Of a DNA stretch of 53,606 nt, positions 9,055 to 18,312 are shown piece after piece. Position numbers and translations under genes: made by a program. Source of the stretch: CAZPRY01 sp964589175 (GTDB lineage: Bacteria; Fidelibacterota; UBA2242). The stretch is from the NCBI GenBank assembly GCA_964589175.1, contig CAZPRY010000029.1, positions 1 through 53,606 on the forward strand, in the 5' to 3' direction. The stretch's first letter is position 1. Each line of letters opens with the position of its first letter. The notes under the pieces are model-generated. The model was not told the origin of the DNA. It searched no databases and saw only the letters and a list, made by a program, of their open reading frames with translations.

Positions 9055-10830
9055 TTAGTAATAGAGATACAGGGAAAATCCGAGATTTGAACCTGATAAA
9101 TCGATTGTTTCCAATTCGAGACTTTCGAAACGATCGGTGACTTCGCCCAGATCCATAAGTTTCATTTCCGTCACTTCTTTCCGATAATCTATGGCAAAAC
9201 CAATCGCTTTGAAAAACCTGAGTTCCACACCACCTCCATAGTGCAATCTGTAGGAATGGTAAACGGGACCGCCAATCGATTTTTTATCTTCATAGGCCGA
9301 CATGAACAGCAGATTATAGCCGGCGCCGGCATCGACAAACGGATAGACAAACAGCAAATGAAACGGCGAAAGACGCAGGTTCAAACCGATTTGCGGACTC
9401 CAGGTCACGAGTTTATAATCTGCGTCGCTGTCTTTCTTTTCATCAAAAAGATTGGATATCCAATCGTCAAATTCGTTTCGATAAAATCCCAACCCGAAAT
9501 CCAGGGAAAAGAGGTCACCAAGCTGTCGAACATTCGAGATCTCGATCCCGTTGAATGAATCCATATCCGGAAACTGCAGATATCTGTCCTGGATTTCCTC
9601 TTTAAAAAGAATTTCCGAATAGAGTAATTGCTGGTTGATTTCCTGGATTCTGCGGTTCAGGCTTTCCTGATATTGCGTCTTCCCGTAGCGTACATGGAAA
9701 CCCTTCTTCTCGGAGTTTGTGGCAGTCGAGGGGACCGTCGAGCGTGCGGCAAGCGGCGTTTGCGGCTGAACCTTGGACAATACAATTGCTAAGTCAAGAT
9801 TTTGCCCATCAGTCAATGTATAAATTTTCTCGTACGTGTTATTGCCTGAACGCACAAGCCTCAAGACTTGGGCTACATTAGGCGGCACTTCGATTTCCCG
9901 GGGTGTGGTACCTTTGTAAATATTATTCACGTATATCGCGGCACCGACCGGATCCGATGAAATCGACATGGCTGTTTTCCGAACTACGACTTGGGTCGGG
10001 GAAAGTACGACAGATACTTTCACGGTGCTATCTTTGGCAACCAGATAGTTCTTCTCCCAAACATCATAGCCTTCCTTCGTGATCCGCACGATATGAGAAC
10101 CGGGCAAGACACTTATCTTCTGTGGTGCAAGACCGGCGTGGCTTTGATCGATAAAAATCGTAGCCTGGGGTGGAGTTGTAACAATATCCAAAAAGGTTTT
10201 TTTGATTTCCGGTTTGGATTTTTCTTCAAATACCGGCTTTTTCAACCCCGATATTTGATAGGCAACCGAGGGGATTGCCTGGGTCAGAACCGTACCGAGA
10301 GTGCCTTCGATATCTTCCGTCGCTGTCTTTTCGATTCGACTGGTACTCACATCGATCAAGCGCACCGAGACGGTAAAGAACTCACCTACCTTGCCGACAG
10401 AACCGGCAATCATCTTCTTCACACCAACCAGTCGTCCGACTTCGACGGCACATTCATTCGATGTACAGCCTGAAAGTTGAAATTGCATCTCATCCAGAAT
10501 GCGTGTCATTTGTTCGCGTTCCATTACCTGGTAGACACCGGCCCGGAAGATTTCGATGCGCAACCTGTCCGAAAGGGCGCTGGCTTCGGAATCCGAGACA
10601 TTGTTGGCAGTGAGTTCCATTACCGCAATCGCCAATTTGGCTTCGGTTTTGGGAATTGCCGCAGTACCGGAGACGGCTGCCGGAAGATCAGGATTTTTCG
10701 TTGCTAAGGCGGAGTCAAGCTCGACAAAAGCCGAATCGGCCGCGATTTCGGATATATTTTTCTCCTGCGCGAAAATCGTGCAGTTGAAACATAGAATATA
10801 AATTGGAAATATTTTTAAAAATCGCATCAT
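9055..10830 (-). CDS. CsgG-like/PEGA-repeat envelope protein with C-terminal barrel region
   Basis: A 591-aa secreted protein with signal peptide (IYILCFNCTIFAQ). Residues about 65-195 form a CsgG/curli-assembly-like domain (IAVMELTANNVSDSEASAL, VMEREQMTRIL, GVKKMIAGSVGKVGEFFTV). Two PEGA repeats follow (about 210-275, VTTPPQATIFIDQSHAGLAP; about 285-352, SISSDPVGAAIYVNNIYKG). After a linker, residues about 400-591 are rich in alternating aromatic beta strands ending in SLYLYY, typical of an outer-membrane barrel whose last residue is aromatic. The function is not established; cell-surface scaffold or secretion accessory is an inference. SD GAGGGG precedes a double ATG. A probable terminator follows it. 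Confidence 0.78.
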   Translation of the reverse strand: MMRFLKIFPIYILCFNCTIFAQEKNISEIAADSAFVELDSALATKNPDLPAAVSGTAAIPKTEAKLAIAVMELTANNVSDSEASALSDRLRIEIFRAGVYQVMEREQMTRILDEMQFQLSGCTSNECAVEVGRLVGVKKMIAGSVGKVGEFFTVSVRLIDVSTSRIEKTATEDIEGTLGTVLTQAIPSVAYQISGLKKPVFEEKSKPEIKKTFLDIVTTPPQATIFIDQSHAGLAPQKISVLPGSHIVRITKEGYDVWEKNYLVAKDSTVKVSVVLSPTQVVVRKTAMSISSDPVGAAIYVNNIYKGTTPREIEVPPNVAQVLRLVRSGNNTYEKIYTLTDGQNLDLAIVLSKVQPQTPLAARSTVPSTATNSEKKGFHVRYGKTQYQESLNRRIQEINQQLLYSEILFKEEIQDRYLQFPDMDSFNGIEISNVRQLGDLFSLDFGLGFYRNEFDDWISNLFDEKKDSDADYKLVTWSPQIGLNLRLSPFHLLFVYPFVDAGAGYNLLFMSAYEDKKSIGGPVYHSYRLHYGGGVELRFFKAIGFAIDYRKEVTEMKLMDLGEVTDRFESLELETIDLSGSNLGFSLYLYY

Positions 10831-11034
10831 CCCCTCACAATAATACCGTGTAATTTATGCAAATATAAAGAACAAAATACGTTTTTCCCAATGGACAATG
10901 TTAAATAATATGCTCTCCAAATAACTTGATAGATGTCACAGGGCGAATTACCCGGTTGCATTTTTAAATTTAACGCAATCCGACAAACAATCTTGTACAC
11001 AACATTTAATTTTGATACATTATTTCCCATAAGA

Positions 11035-11111
11035 ATCATGAGGGAAAAGTGCTGTCAGCCGGTCTTTCCCGTGAGATCAATATAAACCGCAGAAGGTGTC
11101 GCCCTCATGAT
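11035..11111 (+). promoter_or_regulatory. Structured leader candidate: 10-bp inverted repeat enclosing a smaller hairpin
   Basis: ATCATGAGGG (11035-11044) and CCCTCATGAT (11102-11111) are perfect inverted repeats separated by 57 nt. Inside, GGGAAA (11042-11047) can pair with TTTCCC (11065-11070), competing for the GGG of the outer stem. It lies 58 bp before the GAF-PAS-GAF start within a 339-bp divergent gap (10831-11169) that otherwise shows nothing recognisable. No known riboswitch consensus was recognised. It could be a cis-regulatory RNA or a protein operator. Confidence 0.4.
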
Positions 11112-11169
11112 GTACGGATCGGATTTCTTCTTCTGGCTGGGTTTAAAATGAAAATGGGATCTTCGTATC

Positions 11170-12597
11170 ATGCCTAATGAAATCCAACTTCTCGACCTTT
11201 TAACCGGCAATCTGGCCTATTTGAAATCGAAAAAAACACTCGACGACAAATGTATAGTACTCCTTGAGGCTTTGCGGAAATCGGGTTGGGGACGCGTCTC
11301 TCTATCGTTCATCAACAGCAAGTTCAAGACTACCAAGACGCTTTATTCCGGCTACACCGAAGATGAGACAGATTTCGCCGAGAAGACGGTCATCCCCCCC
11401 GGAAAGCGCCGAGAACTCATGAGTGCAACCGTTGAGCGCTGGCGGATCGGCGTCTTCTATTATCTTCCCTGGCGTGAGGAACGGGCCCGGGATATTATCG
11501 GCGACGGATTACGCACCGATATTCCGATTGAATTGAGAGAGATCTGGAACGAACACGATATGCTCTACGCGCCGATCTATATCAACACTAAACCGGTGGC
11601 CGTGGTGGCGCTGGATAAACCGTTCAACGGAGAGGTCCCCGATAAAGTAAATTTGCGTGTCGCGACGATTATTCACTGCATTCTGATCGAAGTCATTCAA
11701 CAATACGGCATCAAAGAGAATTCTCCCTATTATCAACAATTACAGCGTTGTATTCTGGATAAAGGCAATGTGGGCGTCATCGAAATTGACGAATGGGACC
11801 ACATCAGCGCCATAAACGGACCGGTTGAAATCATGCTCGGACTGGAAGCCACGTCCTGCCTGAATATGCCTTATACAAAGGTTTTCAACGAGGATATTCT
11901 GCTTCAACTGAATGAGAAATTCCTGGCATCCAAACAGTCACTTGAAATCATTCAGATGAGTTTCGATTTTTCCGATAAGAACAAAATCAAGCGGAGTATC
12001 CGGGTCAGTTTATTTCCGGTTCATATTCTCTATTCCTATCGCGGCATGATCTGTATTTTCGATTACCCCGAGGAATCGGACATCTATAAAACGTACTCCA
12101 ACGTTTTAAAAAAAGTGGATTCCATGAAGGCCGTTATGGTCGGGGATGCCCGAATGATTCAATCCCGTTTGATCAAGTGGCTGCGTGATAACTACGGCTT
12201 CAAGTATGCCCGCATCTATCAATTGTCGGATAATAAAGAGCAGCTGATTTGTAAAGTGTTCTGGGATCCGGACATCACGGACTTAGCCTTTTTTAATCAC
12301 GATTATAATCGCAATAGTCTGCCGGCAGCTGCCATGCTGGAAAGACGAATATTGTATACGAGTCTCGAAAAAAACCAGGTCAGGGATATACGCCGGATAT
12401 GGGATGCCCTGAAAACCAAAAGCGCGATTGCCATTCCGCTGAATTTGCACGAAAATCTGCAGGTTGTTCTGGTTTGCGACTTCGATTCCAAAGTTTTCAT
12501 TCTGGATCGGGCCAAAGAAACCATCTTCGGTTTTTTTGCCGCCGTACTGACAACAACACTTAAAACTCTCAAGCAGATTGAAAACGCAAAAAGGTGA
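11170..12597 (+). CDS. GAF-PAS-GAF sensory protein without output domain
   Basis: A 475-aa soluble protein. The first 180 residues look like a GAF domain (GRVSLSFINSKFK, YAPIYINTKPVAVVALDKPF). Residues about 185-290 look PAS-like (GNVGVIEIDEWDHISAINGP, followed by FPVHILYSYRGMICIFD). Residues about 310-470 look like a second GAF (YGFKYARIYQLSDNKEQLI, SAIAIPLNLHENLQVVLVC). There is no histidine kinase, GGDEF, HD or DNA-binding domain and no membrane segment, so it would act through a partner protein. The SD is weak (GGGA 11 bases upstream). Single gene, with a structured candidate leader upstream and its stop codon lying inside the terminator stem. Confidence 0.7.
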   Translation: MPNEIQLLDLLTGNLAYLKSKKTLDDKCIVLLEALRKSGWGRVSLSFINSKFKTTKTLYSGYTEDETDFAEKTVIPPGKRRELMSATVERWRIGVFYYLPWREERARDIIGDGLRTDIPIELREIWNEHDMLYAPIYINTKPVAVVALDKPFNGEVPDKVNLRVATIIHCILIEVIQQYGIKENSPYYQQLQRCILDKGNVGVIEIDEWDHISAINGPVEIMLGLEATSCLNMPYTKVFNEDILLQLNEKFLASKQSLEIIQMSFDFSDKNKIKRSIRVSLFPVHILYSYRGMICIFDYPEESDIYKTYSNVLKKVDSMKAVMVGDARMIQSRLIKWLRDNYGFKYARIYQLSDNKEQLICKVFWDPDITDLAFFNHDYNRNSLPAAAMLERRILYTSLEKNQVRDIRRIWDALKTKSAIAIPLNLHENLQVVLVCDFDSKVFILDRAKETIFGFFAAVLTTTLKTLKQIENAKR

Positions 12598-12614
12598 GGA
12601 AGTCCTCACCTTTT
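12589..12614. terminator. Bidirectional rho-independent terminator
   Basis: A perfect 12-bp inverted repeat, AAAAGGTGAGGA and TCCTCACCTTTT, with a 2-nt spacer. The stop codon TGA (12595-12597) of the upstream gene is within the left arm. The A/T ends give U-tracts on both strands, so it can serve this gene and the convergent peptidase gene. Confidence 0.9.
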
Positions 12615-12642
12615 CATCCGCAGATCTATTATTTCCTGAAGT

Positions 12643-14316
12643 CTACGAACCGAACTGCATAACGAAATATCTGGCGGTCAATTTCTCTCCCGTAGCGCGT
12701 TCGATCATCTCATTCCACGGATAGCGATTACCCGGTTTAAAAATCTTCTCGAGGAAAAATTGCCCGATTTCGGGATTGTTGGCGAATTGAATATCCATGA
12801 TGGATTCCAGTCCCTGTTCCCGTGCGATTGTATACATGAGCTGCGAGGCCTGCAATGCACCGAGCGTATAGTTATGATAATAGGCCGGGTAAAGATCGAT
12901 ATGAATCTTGGCTGCCCAATCCGGCATATTGCGGTTTTCAGGACGGCTGACCATCTGGTATTTCTCTACCAGATCCCACCAGACCGAATTCAAATCCTGG
13001 TCGGGGTTCTCATACAGCGCGCGCTCGAAGCGCATCATTACCTGGGACCATCTTGAAAAAACCATCTGCTCGATCTTCAGTGTTTTTTGAGTCACATCTC
13101 CGAGCATCTCCTTCTCTTCATCGGAAATGCCGATCATCTGTTGCATCCATTCCGGATTTTTGGACATCTTCTCGAAGAACATAGCTACCCCTTCGGTCGT
13201 GAAAGAATGGGCAGGCTGCCGCAGAAAATACGGCAAGTCCGGATCGAGGTAGAGGTCATAAACGCCGTGTCCCAGTTCGTGAAGGGTCGTTGCCATCCAC
13301 GATTCGTTGGGACGCACGTTCTCAATGATTCTCACGTCGCCCTTACGATCGATGTTGGTGCAAAACGCATGCGGATATTTTTTGTCCCGTTCGTAGAGAT
13401 CACTGTTATCCAGGATACTCTCAACATTCAGTCCGATACCGCTGTAGAATTTCCTGGCCAATTCCACGACATCCTGGTCTTTATAGTATTTGTCCAGTGA
13501 GACCGGCGTAATCACCGGTGCTTCCTGGAAAAAAGGATCGGCATAGTGCCAGGGCTTCATCTCCGTAACTTTGATACCATAACGAGCAGCCAGAAAGGCA
13601 TCTATTTCGCTTTTCAGGTGCAGATAGGGTTCTCTTGTGGCTTCATCCAATTCATCAAATATACTGAGGACTACATCCGGATCCTGCTCACCCACAATGA
13701 GTTGCATTTCGTAATAGTTATCGAAACCGACCTGCCGGGCGGCCTCATTCTTTAATTTTACGAGCCTGATCACATCTTCGGCAATCACCGGACCGACCTG
13801 TTTGGAGGCTTCCCAGGCAGCCTTGCGTTTGGTATTGTTGGTCTCGGTTTGGAATATTTCCTTGAGATCGTTGCCGCTGTATTCCCGGCCGTCGATTTTA
13901 CTCCGAAAGGTATTAAATTTCTGTTCAATCCGGGTCTGCAGTTCCGTAATCTGGTTCAGAAGTACCTCATCGACCTGTTTGGACAGGAAGCCCAGATAAA
14001 GCGATTCAACCTGCCTTTTCAGCAATGGATCTTTGATCGAAGGGCTGTCATGCAACGATTTTAATTTCTCGTATACAACCTTATCCGATAAGATTTTATC
14101 GATCCGAATCGAGATTTCAGCGGACTCAGCATAATATTTGTCCTCGCCGGTTGTGGAAGCGTTCCAGGAAGCCAGCGCCACCGCCTTGTTGAGCGGTTCG
14201 ATCGCCTGTGTCAGACTGTCGATCAGTCCCTGGGCTTTCATGGTATCATTCGCTTTCTTTCCGCCGCAATTGAGAAGTAACAATAGTGCAAGTACCGGGA
14301 AAAGCAATTTCTTCAT
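12643..14316 (-). CDS. M2-like (angiotensin-converting-enzyme type) zinc peptidase, lipoprotein
   Basis: A 557-aa zinc metallopeptidase. The zinc motif is HELGH (His346, catalytic Glu347, His350 from the chosen start) with the third ligand Glu375 in FTTEGVAMFF. This spacing and the all-helical sequence fit the gluzincin M2/M3 group. The family resembles bacterial M2 enzymes, which release dipeptides from peptide C-termini; M3 oligopeptidase is the alternative. The leader MKKLLFPVLALLLLLNCGGKK ends in a lipobox (LNC), placing it on the periplasmic side of a membrane. The start is ATG 14316 because AGGAGG lies 7 bases upstream; a longer frame to 14358 has no SD. It converges with the GAF gene on a shared terminator. 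Confidence 0.85.
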   Translation of the reverse strand: MKKLLFPVLALLLLLNCGGKKANDTMKAQGLIDSLTQAIEPLNKAVALASWNASTTGEDKYYAESAEISIRIDKILSDKVVYEKLKSLHDSPSIKDPLLKRQVESLYLGFLSKQVDEVLLNQITELQTRIEQKFNTFRSKIDGREYSGNDLKEIFQTETNNTKRKAAWEASKQVGPVIAEDVIRLVKLKNEAARQVGFDNYYEMQLIVGEQDPDVVLSIFDELDEATREPYLHLKSEIDAFLAARYGIKVTEMKPWHYADPFFQEAPVITPVSLDKYYKDQDVVELARKFYSGIGLNVESILDNSDLYERDKKYPHAFCTNIDRKGDVRIIENVRPNESWMATTLHELGHGVYDLYLDPDLPYFLRQPAHSFTTEGVAMFFEKMSKNPEWMQQMIGISDEEKEMLGDVTQKTLKIEQMVFSRWSQVMMRFERALYENPDQDLNSVWWDLVEKYQMVSRPENRNMPDWAAKIHIDLYPAYYHNYTLGALQASQLMYTIAREQGLESIMDIQFANNPEIGQFFLEKIFKPGNRYPWNEMIERATGEKLTARYFVMQFGS

Positions 14317-14625
14317 ATGGTTCCCTCCTATATGATGGTTTGTTGTCGAGCATAGCAAGAATTTAATTATTAAAGCAGGTCAAAACAAGATACAATCCCA
14401 ATCATCTTGCTTTGTGAACAGCCAAGCGAACGGCTTGGACCCATTTCCAGATTATTGTTTACGAACGAAGAACTTTTCCCAGGATTAACGGGTAATTGAA
14501 AATTCCGCTACCGATATTTTGAGAGATTTATTAATTTAAGTCCGTGGTTTCAGACATACCAAACAACAATCCGTACGCAATGCTCCCGTCCGTATTTCAA
14601 TTTCTAATAAAAAGCGAGGTGATCC
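14317..14625. promoter_or_regulatory. Divergent promoter region with a small palindrome
   Basis: 309 bp between the divergent M2-like peptidase and P5C dehydrogenase genes. It contains CCAAGC-gaacg-GCTTGG (14422-14438), a perfect 6-bp inverted repeat that could be an operator. No confident -35/-10 pair was identified on either strand and nothing codes. Confidence 0.35.
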
Positions 14626-16257
14626 ATGAGTAATGCAAAATTTACGCTACCCGATCCTGTTAACGAGCCGATCCTGAGCTACAAGGCGGGAAGTCCCGAA
14701 AAAGCCGAGTTAAAAAAGATGCTGAAGAAAATGTCCGAAGAGCTCATCGAAATCCCTCTCATCATCGGCGGGCAGGAAATAAAGACCGGTGATACCGGGC
14801 AGTGCGTCTTGCCCCACGATCATAAGCATATTTTGGCGACCTATCACAAAGCCGGCCCGACGCAAGTTGAGATGGCCATCGAAGCTTCGCAGAAAGCGTG
14901 GCAGAACTGGTCCACAATGCCCTGGGCGGAACGGGCCAGTATTTTTAAGAAAATGGCCTCTCTGCTCGCCGGTTCCTGGCGCGCCACACTGAATGCGGCG
15001 ACCATGCTTAACCAGAGTAAAAATGTTTTCCAGGCCGAAATCGATTCGGCTTGTGAATTGATCGACTTCTGGAATTTCAATGCCAAATACATGGAAGCAA
15101 TTTATGAACAGCAGCCTTTCTCACCGAATGGTCAATGGAATCGCCTCGAACAGAGACCGCTGGAAGGTTTTGTTTTCGCTGTGACGCCCTTTAATTTCAC
15201 TTCGATTGCCGGCAACCTGCCGACCGCTCCTGCTCTTATGGGAAATACCGTGCTCTGGAAACCGGCATCTTCAGCCGTGTTCTCAGCCTATCACCTCATG
15301 AAACTCTTTCAGGCCACCGGTCTACCCGACGGCGTAATCAATTTTATCCCGGGCTCGGGTGCCAAAGTCGGTCCCAATGTAATTAAACACCCCAAATTTG
15401 CAGGCGTGCATTTCACCGGCAGCACGGCAGTCTTCCAGAATATGTGGAAGACGATCGGTGAAAATATCGCAAATTATCGCACGTATCCGCGCATCGTCGG
15501 AGAAACCGGCGGTAAAGATTTCGTTTTTGCGCATAACAGCGCCAACGTCGACGAACTGAGCACGGCTCTTATACGCGGCTCCTTTGAGTTCCAGGGGCAG
15601 AAATGTTCGGCAGTGTCGCGCGCCTACATTCCCAAATCCATCTGGCCGGAATTAAAAGAGAAACTCATAGCCGGAGTTGAGAGTATCTCGATTGGTGATG
15701 TCCGAGACTTCCGCAATTTTTTCAACGCCGTCATTGATAAAACAGCCTTCAACAATATCATTTCGTACATTGAGTACGCTAAAAATTCCAAAGATGCTGA
15801 CATAATCGTCGGCGGCACGTACGACGACTCGGTCGGATACTTCGTGCATCCTACGGTGATTGAGGCCAAAGATCCGCACTTCAAAACGATGGAAGAAGAA
15901 ATCTTTGGACCGGTTTTGACATTATACGTTTATGAAGATGAAAAGTATGAGCAGGCCTTGAAACTGTGTGATACCACTTCCCCTTATGCCCTAACCGGTG
16001 CTGTCTTCGCCAGTGATCGCCACGCTATCTCCCTGGCAACACGCGTGTTAACCCATGCAGCCGGTAATTTCTACATCAACGATAAGCCCACCGGCGCGGT
16101 TGTCGGGCAGCAGCCGTTCGGCGGATCGCGCGCCTCAGGCACCAACGATAAAGCCGGCAGCATGATTAACCTGATGCGCTGGGTGTCGCCGCGGACCATA
16201 AAGGAAGTCTTCGAACCGCCTAAGAACTACCGCTATCCTTTTATGGAAGAAGAATAG
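14626..16257 (+). CDS. pruA: 1-pyrroline-5-carboxylate dehydrogenase
   Basis: A 543-aa aldehyde dehydrogenase that oxidises glutamate gamma-semialdehyde (P5C) to glutamate with NAD+, the second step of proline degradation. Length and N-terminal extension match the stand-alone, mitochondrial-like P5CDH (ALDH4) rather than the bifunctional PutA form. Visible motifs: VTPFNFTSIAGNLPTAPAL, NTVLWKPASSAVFSA, HFTGSTAVF, catalytic Glu in GETGGKDF, and nucleophilic Cys in FQGQKCSAVSRAY, then EEIFGPVLTLYVY. SD GAGGTGAT lies 4 bases before ATG. No proline dehydrogenase gene is in the window. A strong terminator follows. Confidence 0.94.
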   Translation: MSNAKFTLPDPVNEPILSYKAGSPEKAELKKMLKKMSEELIEIPLIIGGQEIKTGDTGQCVLPHDHKHILATYHKAGPTQVEMAIEASQKAWQNWSTMPWAERASIFKKMASLLAGSWRATLNAATMLNQSKNVFQAEIDSACELIDFWNFNAKYMEAIYEQQPFSPNGQWNRLEQRPLEGFVFAVTPFNFTSIAGNLPTAPALMGNTVLWKPASSAVFSAYHLMKLFQATGLPDGVINFIPGSGAKVGPNVIKHPKFAGVHFTGSTAVFQNMWKTIGENIANYRTYPRIVGETGGKDFVFAHNSANVDELSTALIRGSFEFQGQKCSAVSRAYIPKSIWPELKEKLIAGVESISIGDVRDFRNFFNAVIDKTAFNNIISYIEYAKNSKDADIIVGGTYDDSVGYFVHPTVIEAKDPHFKTMEEEIFGPVLTLYVYEDEKYEQALKLCDTTSPYALTGAVFASDRHAISLATRVLTHAAGNFYINDKPTGAVVGQQPFGGSRASGTNDKAGSMINLMRWVSPRTIKEVFEPPKNYRYPFMEEE

Positions 16258-16271
16258 AAATACTGACTATA

Positions 16272-16299
16272 AAAAGGCCTCGCAATCGTGAGGCCTTTT
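16272..16299 (+). terminator. Rho-independent terminator after pruA
   Basis: A 10-bp stem, AAAAGGCCTC and GAGGCCTTTT, with an 8-nt loop, 15 bp after the pruA stop. The trailing TTTTC on the plus strand fits intrinsic termination. Confidence 0.9.
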
Positions 16300-16354
16300 C
16301 ATTTCATTTCACAACATCGTTCTCTAAATTAGTATGACATAAAACGGAGCGATA

Positions 16355-17902
16355 ATGTACAAGATAAGGCATAGTCTATCACTGCTGGTAGCATTTCTCG
16401 TACCTGTAACTACCGTTTTTCCCGGTGATATGCCACTGACGAATTTCGATGGATTTGTTACCAGATGCCTCGAAGACTTCCAGGTGCCGGGGATTTCAAT
16501 CGCGATTGTCAAAGACGATTCTATCCGTTTTATAGGATCTTATGGTGTTCGGGAAATCGGTAAAAATGACGCTGTCGATAGTCAGACACTTTTCGCAATC
16601 GGATCGATTTCCAAATCTACCGTCTCCATGTCGCTGGCGATGCTGCACGAAGAAAAGAAATTGAATTGGGACGATCCCGTGATAAAATACCTGCCTGGAT
16701 TTCGGATGTATGATTCCTATGTCACCGAGCAGATGACCATTCGCGATCTGCTGACGCACCGAAGCGGACTTCCGGGCGTCAGCGGCGGGACAATCTGGTA
16801 CGCTTCGGATTATACGCGCTCCGAAGTGATTGAGCGCATCCGTTACCTCGAACCAGCGACGAGTTTTCGCAGCCGTTACGCCTATCAGAACATCATGTAC
16901 CTGGTTGCCGGAGAGATCATTCCCACGGTTGCCGGCCGGACCTGGGACGATTTTATCCGGGAACGGATCTTTACGCCACTGGGCATGGATCGCACTGTCT
17001 CGCGCATGGAAGATATGCTACATACGGAGAACGTCGCAACGCCGCATGCCGTCATCAACGGCAAATTGTTTCCGATTGCACATCGCGATTACGATAACCT
17101 GGGACCGGCGGCATCGATCTATTCGAACGTTGAGGATATGGCGCGCTACATCCGGCTGCTGTTGAATCATGGAGAATATAAGGATCAAAGGCTGTACTCT
17201 GAACAATCGGCCCGCGAGATGTGGTCTGCACAGACAGTGATTCCTTTCAGTCCGTATGGCGAGGACTTTGAACCGATGGAGCCGCACTTCTTCACCTACG
17301 GTTTTGGGTGGTTTCTGCGTGATTATCAGGGACATTACCTGGTGACGCATTCGGGCGGCGTGGACGGATTCCGGGCCCTCGTAACCATGATTCCAGAGGA
17401 AAAACTTGGAATTATCGTGCTGACGAACCAGGATGAATATCGCATCTATAATGTCATTACGTACACCATTCTGGATAAACTTCTGGATTTGCCTTATCAC
17501 GACTGGCGAGCAGTCTATGTGAAAGCCCGCCAATCGTCGCTGAAAAGTCAGAACGAAAAGCAAAAAAAGATTGAGGCCGCCCGTCGGAAAAAGACGAAGC
17601 CCTCCCTCCCACTCTCCGATTACGCTGGTGATTATAACGATCCGATGTATGGTAAAATCAGTGTTGATTTAACGGGCGGCAAGCTTGTGCTAAGATTCAG
17701 CCACACACCGAGTTTTACGGGTGAATTGGAGCACTGGCACTACGATACGTTTCGCATTCACTGGGACGATCCGATGGTTCCCGACGGCTTTGTAACATTC
17801 CCGCTGGATTCGCAATCTAAAATCACCGGAATGAACCTGGATCAGCCGGACCTTCTGGATGTGGATTTCAGGGAATTACACATTACGCGCATTGCGAAAT
17901 AA
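16355..17902 (+). CDS. Serine hydrolase of the class C beta-lactamase/S12 family with C-terminal DUF3471-like domain
   Basis: A 515-aa exported serine hydrolase. The signal peptide is SLSLLVAFLVPVTTVFPG. The catalytic SxxK is SISK in AIGSISKSTVSMS; the second motif is YQN in YAYQNIMYLVAGE; the third is HSGG in VTHSGGVDGFRA. Family members are esterases, D-amino-acid peptidases or beta-lactam-binding enzymes, so the real substrate is unknown. After a charged linker (EKQKKIEAARRKK) the last 100 residues form a beta-rich domain like DUF3471 (LSDYAGDYNDPMYGKISV). SD GGAG precedes the ATG. It stands alone between the pruA terminator and the small CxxCxxCC gene. Confidence 0.88.
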   Translation: MYKIRHSLSLLVAFLVPVTTVFPGDMPLTNFDGFVTRCLEDFQVPGISIAIVKDDSIRFIGSYGVREIGKNDAVDSQTLFAIGSISKSTVSMSLAMLHEEKKLNWDDPVIKYLPGFRMYDSYVTEQMTIRDLLTHRSGLPGVSGGTIWYASDYTRSEVIERIRYLEPATSFRSRYAYQNIMYLVAGEIIPTVAGRTWDDFIRERIFTPLGMDRTVSRMEDMLHTENVATPHAVINGKLFPIAHRDYDNLGPAASIYSNVEDMARYIRLLLNHGEYKDQRLYSEQSAREMWSAQTVIPFSPYGEDFEPMEPHFFTYGFGWFLRDYQGHYLVTHSGGVDGFRALVTMIPEEKLGIIVLTNQDEYRIYNVITYTILDKLLDLPYHDWRAVYVKARQSSLKSQNEKQKKIEAARRKKTKPSLPLSDYAGDYNDPMYGKISVDLTGGKLVLRFSHTPSFTGELEHWHYDTFRIHWDDPMVPDGFVTFPLDSQSKITGMNLDQPDLLDVDFRELHITRIAK

Positions 17903-18027
17903 TATTTTTATTATTCACGTTAAAATTGTATTTTTGCGCCCGGTTTATTGATTTCGGACCTGCTGCTGGAGAATATAAGTAACATCCCTCTGTTAATCCG
18001 GTTTAGAAAGCCCTGCCTGTCGCCACG

Positions 18028-18312
18028 ATGCCCAACGAAAACCGTACTGAAATATCCACCACACTGACGGAAGAAGAATTCGAGGCTGTCTGCATTCGCT
18101 GTGGCGCCTGTTGCGGCGCCTATGACGGAGATCCCTGCGAACATCTGCGGCCTAAAGCCGACGGAACCTATTTCTGCGTTTGTTATGAAAATCGCGCCGG
18201 CGTACATCATACGATCTATGGGACGGAAATGGATTGTGTTTCTATTCGAGAAGTATTACATGAGCACTGGGAAGGTGACGAGCGCTGCGCGTATAAGAAA
18301 TTAGATACGTAG
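18028..18312 (+). CDS. YkgJ-like small CxxCxxCC protein
   Basis: A 94-aa protein with a cysteine cluster CIRCGACC (residues 22-29) followed by CEHL, CVCYENR, DCVSI and CAYK, nine cysteines in all. CxxCxxCC is the signature of the YkgJ family, thought to bind Zn or an Fe-S cluster; the biochemical role is unknown. There is no signal peptide. The SD is weak. The stop TAG (18310-18312) lies inside a palindromic intergenic repeat beginning at 18308, so the last codon and stop may have been supplied by the repeat insertion. Confidence 0.72.
   Translation: MPNENRTEISTTLTEEEFEAVCIRCGACCGAYDGDPCEHLRPKADGTYFCVCYENRAGVHHTIYGTEMDCVSIREVLHEHWEGDERCAYKKLDT

Noticed and set aside
10827..11039. Possible 70-codon minus-strand gene upstream of the CsgG/PEGA gene
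   Set aside because: No SD, AT-rich promoter-like DNA, and no recognisable features.
11035..11111. Known riboswitch (TPP, SAM, c-di-GMP, FMN, cobalamin) in the GAF-PAS-GAF leader
   Set aside because: None of the conserved core motifs of these classes is present, so it is reported only as an unassigned structured element.
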